Positions 6,487 through 8,570 of a stretch of 8,570 bases of DNA are shown here, one piece after another. The translations under genes and the position numbers were made by a program. The notes below the pieces were generated by a model. The model had not been told where the DNA came from and made no database searches. It saw only the letters and a list, made by a program, of their open reading frames with translations. Each line of letters opens with the position of its first letter. The stretch's first letter is position 1. Source of the DNA: Pseudaquidulcibacter sp964557085 (GTDB lineage: Bacteria > Pseudomonadota > Alphaproteobacteria > Caulobacterales > Aquidulcibacteraceae); contig CAZKYS010000099.1 in assembly GCA_964557085.1 (NCBI GenBank), positions 1 through 8,570 on the forward strand, read 5' to 3'.

Positions 6487-7722
6487 TTAAGCCACATGAC
6501 GTCGTAATGGGGTTTGGATTTGTTCCCCACCTTGGATATATTCCATTTCTGGCTTTGGCATTCCAAATAACATGCCTTGGGCAAATCCTAAATCAAGTTC
6601 AAGGATTTCAACAATTGTGCGCTCACTCTCAACGCGGTCAGCGATTAAATCAACGCCATAACGCGCAAATAATGATGCAACATCACCTGCTTCAAATTCA
6701 CGTGCAAGGCCAGTAATTGGGCGAACATTCTGGCGAACCAATTGTTCAACCAATCTTTCACCCGCGATTTTAATATAACGAACACCCATGCGTTCAAGTT
6801 TACGCAAATCAAGATCAACACTATCGCAACGGTCAATTGAAAATCTAAAGCCCAAATCAAACAAACGCCCCATATTGCGTTCGGCAGTCATTGATAATCT
6901 ATCAAAGGCATCGCGGGTTAATTCAAAAATTATAGAGCCTGATAAATCGCGGTTCTCGCGCAAGAAATCGATGAATTGCCCAAAGAAAGTCTCATCAGCC
7001 AAAGAGGTTGGCGATAAATTGCAAAATAAAGAAATTCTTTTATCGCGTTTCACCATTTTGCGCGCAAGATGCACAGATTTTAACAATAACATATTGTCGA
7101 TTTCGGCAACCAAGCCTGAATGCTCTGCTACACGCAAAAACTCGCCGGGCAAAATTAAATTGCCTGAATTATCGCGAAGTCGCGTGTAACATTCATAAAA
7201 AGCAATGCGGCGTTGTGGCAATGAAACGATTGGTTGCAGATGAAGTTCAACCCGATTTGCTTCGATTGAATCTTTTACTGTTTGTAACAAATTACGCTCC
7301 GAACGACGCGGCGCAGCAGCTGGATTGGCAATTTTTTGCGCTTGGGCTTTTTGCATACGTGATGCAAATTCAGATATGCCGACTGCAATATCCCTAAGTT
7401 CACTTGTTATTTTTTCTTCACGCGCGCGAACTTCATCATAAATTTCGGCTTTGAATTTTTCTAAATCTTCGGCTTGTTTGGCTTGGATAGAAGAAATTTC
7501 ATTGAATTTATTTTCAATTTTTTGTGCTTCATGCTTTGATAGTTTTGATTTTCGCGGTGAAAGCCCAACATGCAAAAGCCCACAACCAAGCATAAACATT
7601 CCGCCCAAGCAGCCAGAAATAACAATCGAATAATCATACATATAATAGGCAGTGGCACCTAAACCGACGCCAATCCCCATATAGGCTATGATTAGAACTA
7701 AATTTACTGCCAGACCGAACAA
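6487..7722 (-). CDS. tipF: TipF-like membrane EAL-domain protein, flagellar assembly regulator
   Basis: A 411-residue inner-membrane protein with the architecture of Caulobacter TipF, a c-di-GMP receptor needed for placing and assembling the polar flagellum. Two membrane segments lie at about 5-27 and 32-53, a charged coiled coil at about 60-130, a short Ala/Pro linker, then an EAL domain at about 145-392. The EAL domain is degenerate. The EAL triplet is ECY (E177, YECYTRL), N235 (CNLSP) and E267 (FELTR) are kept, DDFG is replaced by IDRC (D297 then R298), K318 is kept, AEGVE is ADRVE, and the closing QG is at 382-383. Loss of the second Asp suggests little or no phosphodiesterase activity while binding may remain; this is inference. 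The start is TTG with a strong Shine-Dalgarno; the first internal ATG would delete half of the first membrane helix. A CtrA-type box lies upstream. Confidence 0.85.
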   Translation of the reverse strand: MFGLAVNLVLIIAYMGIGVGLGATAYYMYDYSIVISGCLGGMFMLGCGLLHVGLSPRKSKLSKHEAQKIENKFNEISSIQAKQAEDLEKFKAEIYDEVRAREEKITSELRDIAVGISEFASRMQKAQAQKIANPAAAPRRSERNLLQTVKDSIEANRVELHLQPIVSLPQRRIAFYECYTRLRDNSGNLILPGEFLRVAEHSGLVAEIDNMLLLKSVHLARKMVKRDKRISLFCNLSPTSLADETFFGQFIDFLRENRDLSGSIIFELTRDAFDRLSMTAERNMGRLFDLGFRFSIDRCDSVDLDLRKLERMGVRYIKIAGERLVEQLVRQNVRPITGLAREFEAGDVASLFARYGVDLIADRVESERTIVEILELDLGFAQGMLFGMPKPEMEYIQGGEQIQTPLRRHVA

Positions 7723-7728
7723 GTCACA

Positions 7729-7732
7729 CTCC
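7729..7732 (-). promoter_or_regulatory. Shine-Dalgarno that fixes the TTG start of tipF
   Basis: The minus strand reads GGCGGAGTGTGACTTG. GGAG is placed six bases before the TTG at 7720-7722. In this frame there is no ATG, GTG or other TTG between the upstream in-frame TAG (7747-7749) and this codon, so TTG is the only start that keeps the whole first membrane helix. Confidence 0.75.
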
Positions 7733-7751
7733 GCCCATTGGGAAAACTACA

Positions 7752-7759
7752 AATTAAGC
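7752..7759 (-). promoter_or_regulatory. Possible -10 element of the tipF promoter
   Basis: GCTTAATT on the minus strand agrees at six of eight positions with the -10 pattern GCTANAWC described for Caulobacter housekeeping promoters. It lies 14 bases downstream of the CtrA-type box, a position compatible with CtrA binding over the -35 region. Transcription would start some 20-25 bases before the TTG start. The match is modest. Confidence 0.3.
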
Positions 7760-7773
7760 TTTTGGCAGATTTG

Positions 7774-7789
7774 GTTAATGGAGTTTTAA
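7774..7789 (-). promoter_or_regulatory. CtrA-type binding box upstream of tipF
   Basis: The minus strand reads TTAA-AACTCCA-TTAAC, a perfect match to the full CtrA consensus TTAA-N7-TTAAC. CtrA is the cell-cycle response regulator that switches on flagellar genes in many Alphaproteobacteria. The box ends 51 bases before the tipF start and is inside the only sizeable gap of the region (7723-7816), where a promoter is expected. Position, orientation and target gene all fit activation of tipF. The presence of CtrA in this organism is inferred from lineage. Confidence 0.65.
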
Positions 7790-7816
7790 TTTTTTTTGAA
7801 TGAATGCATTAAATGC

Positions 7817-8002
7817 TTAGTTTTCAGTATCTTCAGTATTTGAAGTGTCGATACTTATGCCGCGTTTTTTTAGCGCTTCTAATATAAGTATTTCCATTTG
7901 TGCATTGGTTGAACGAAGCTCAGACGCCGCAAGCCTTTCCACTGCCGCCATTGTTTTGGGGCTTATACGCAATAGGAAAGGCTTTCTAGGTTTCGCGGCC
8001 AT
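7817..8002 (-). CDS. Small ribbon-helix-helix (Arc-like) DNA-binding protein
   Basis: A 61-residue protein with an Arc/MetJ-type ribbon-helix-helix fold. Basic MAAKPRKP leads into the strand FLLRISP (9-15), helix A follows (about 16-29, KTMAAVERLAASEL), then the turn RSTNAQ and helix B (about 32-47, ending EALKKRG). The remaining ~13 residues are an acidic Ser/Thr/Glu tail. RHH proteins bind DNA as dimers through the paired strands, usually as repressors. The ATG (8000-8002) lies eight bases after the SPFH stop, with TAGG overlapping that stop as a ribosome-binding site. RHH proteins are often antitoxins, but no toxin gene adjoins it; the neighbour on the other side is tipF. A pairing with SPFH proteins recurs in Proteobacteria as I recall. 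The target DNA is unknown; it may regulate its own operon. Confidence 0.82.
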   Translation of the reverse strand: MAAKPRKPFLLRISPKTMAAVERLAASELRSTNAQMEILILEALKKRGISIDTSNTEDTEN

Positions 8003-8010
8003 TTTATAAC

Positions 8011-8570
8011 CTAATAAATTGTACCAGTATTAAGAACAGGTTGTGCATCTTTATCAGAGCAAAGAACCACAAGTAGGTTTGCAACCATTTGTGCTTTGCG
8101 TTCTTCATCGAGATTTACAACGCCGCGTTCTGATAATTGTTGCAATGCTTGTTCAACCATTCCAACCGCACCATTTACGATTAATTGGCGCGCCGCCAAA
8201 ACCGCCTGTGCTTGCTGGCGCTTCAACATTGCGCCCGCAATTTCTTGGGCGTATGCAAGATGTGAAATACGCGCTTCATCAACCATCATACCGCCAACTT
8301 CAAGGCGCGCATTCAAGCGTTCGCCAAGCAATTCTGCTACTTCTTCGGCGTGACCACGCAAAGTCAATTCGCCTTCATGGGCATGATCATAAGAATAATG
8401 GGCGGCAATATCGCGAAGCGCAGTATCAATTTCAATACGGCAGAAGCTTTCATAAGAATCAACATCAAATAATGCCTGCGCGCTATCTTTTACGCGCCAA
8501 ACCACATTTGCAGCAATTTCAATTGGATTACCATCTTTATCATTCACTTTCAAAGTGTCAGAAGTAACGT
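8011..8570 (-). CDS. SPFH/Band-7 domain protein (N-terminus cut by window edge)
   Basis: The C-terminal 185 residues of a stomatin/prohibitin/flotillin/HflK-C family protein; complete relatives in this subgroup are about 290-300 residues. SPFH proteins form oligomeric membrane scaffolds, often anchored by an N-terminal helix, which would lie beyond the right edge. Visible parts are the SPFH core starting TSDTLKVNDKDGNPIEI, then VVWRVKDSAQALFDVDSYE, a charged helical region (HAEEVAELLGERLN and DEARISHLAYAQEIAGAML) followed by RQQAQAVLAARQLIVNG, and the subgroup-typical end NLLVVLCSDKDAQPVLNTG. The reading frame is open to base 8570. The TTG at 8551-8553 is an internal Leu codon in the LKVNDKDG motif, not a start. 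The stop is TAG at 8011-8013, eight bases before the small RHH gene, so the two are almost certainly one transcription unit. Confidence 0.93.
   Translation of the reverse strand, partial: VTSDTLKVNDKDGNPIEIAANVVWRVKDSAQALFDVDSYESFCRIEIDTALRDIAAHYSYDHAHEGELTLRGHAEEVAELLGERLNARLEVGGMMVDEARISHLAYAQEIAGAMLKRQQAQAVLAARQLIVNGAVGMVEQALQQLSERGVVNLDEERKAQMVANLLVVLCSDKDAQPVLNTGTIY

Noticed and set aside
7806..7816. Palindrome gcattaaatgc just after the RHH stop codon as a terminator
   Set aside because: The stem is five bases with a single-base centre, and on the transcribed minus strand it is followed by an A-run, not a U-run.
7817..8002. RHH protein as antitoxin of a toxin-antitoxin pair
   Set aside because: No small toxin-like gene adjoins it; the flanking genes are SPFH and tipF.
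8043..8567. Long plus-strand open frame opposite the SPFH gene
   Set aside because: It is antisense to a clearly conserved SPFH domain, and its translation is rich in His, Gln and Arg with no recognisable domain.

Overview
The window is an A/T-rich (roughly 40% G+C by eye) stretch of bacterial chromosome in which every supported gene lies on the minus strand, so transcription runs from right (8570) to left (1). The gene content points to a flagellated alphaproteobacterium. It has a MotA stator subunit, a TipF-type EAL protein (a flagellar-assembly regulator known from Caulobacter and relatives), a class IIA HAD protein of the type common in Alphaproteobacteria, and a perfect CtrA-type box (TTAA-N7-TTAAC) in front of tipF. 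The genus cannot be named from this sequence. The composition is lower in G+C than classical Caulobacter.

Layout in transcription order. (1) 8570-7817: the 3' part of an SPFH/Band-7 protein gene, then 8 bases later a 61-residue ribbon-helix-helix (Arc-like) DNA-binding protein. (2) 7816-7723: an intergenic region with the CtrA-type box, a possible -10 element and a strong Shine-Dalgarno that fixes a TTG start for tipF. (3) 7722-3880: tipF, a HAD hydrolase, a CPA2 cation/proton antiporter and an HPP-family membrane protein. The last three are tightly packed (9-base gap, then a 1-base TAATG overlap). A weak hairpin covers the end of the HPP gene. (4) 3812-830: ilvA (threonine ammonia-lyase with ACT domain), an FKBP-type prolyl isomerase lipoprotein and an ArgE-type M20 deacylase, with gaps of 14 and 2 bases. 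(5) 718-1: motA, starting after a 111-base gap and running off the left edge.

TipF and MotA belong to the same process, building and driving the flagellum, and the CtrA-type box would tie tipF to the cell cycle. The TipF EAL domain has lost several catalytic positions, which fits a cyclic-di-GMP receptor better than a phosphodiesterase. The antiporter and HPP protein look translationally coupled and may form an ion or anion transport pair. ilvA and argE are amino-acid metabolism genes. I saw no mobile element, CRISPR array, tRNA or rRNA, and no stretch over 300 bases without a gene. I found no clearly new multi-gene system. The most interesting items are the CtrA-box/tipF arrangement, the SPFH plus RHH pair and the antiporter plus HPP pair.
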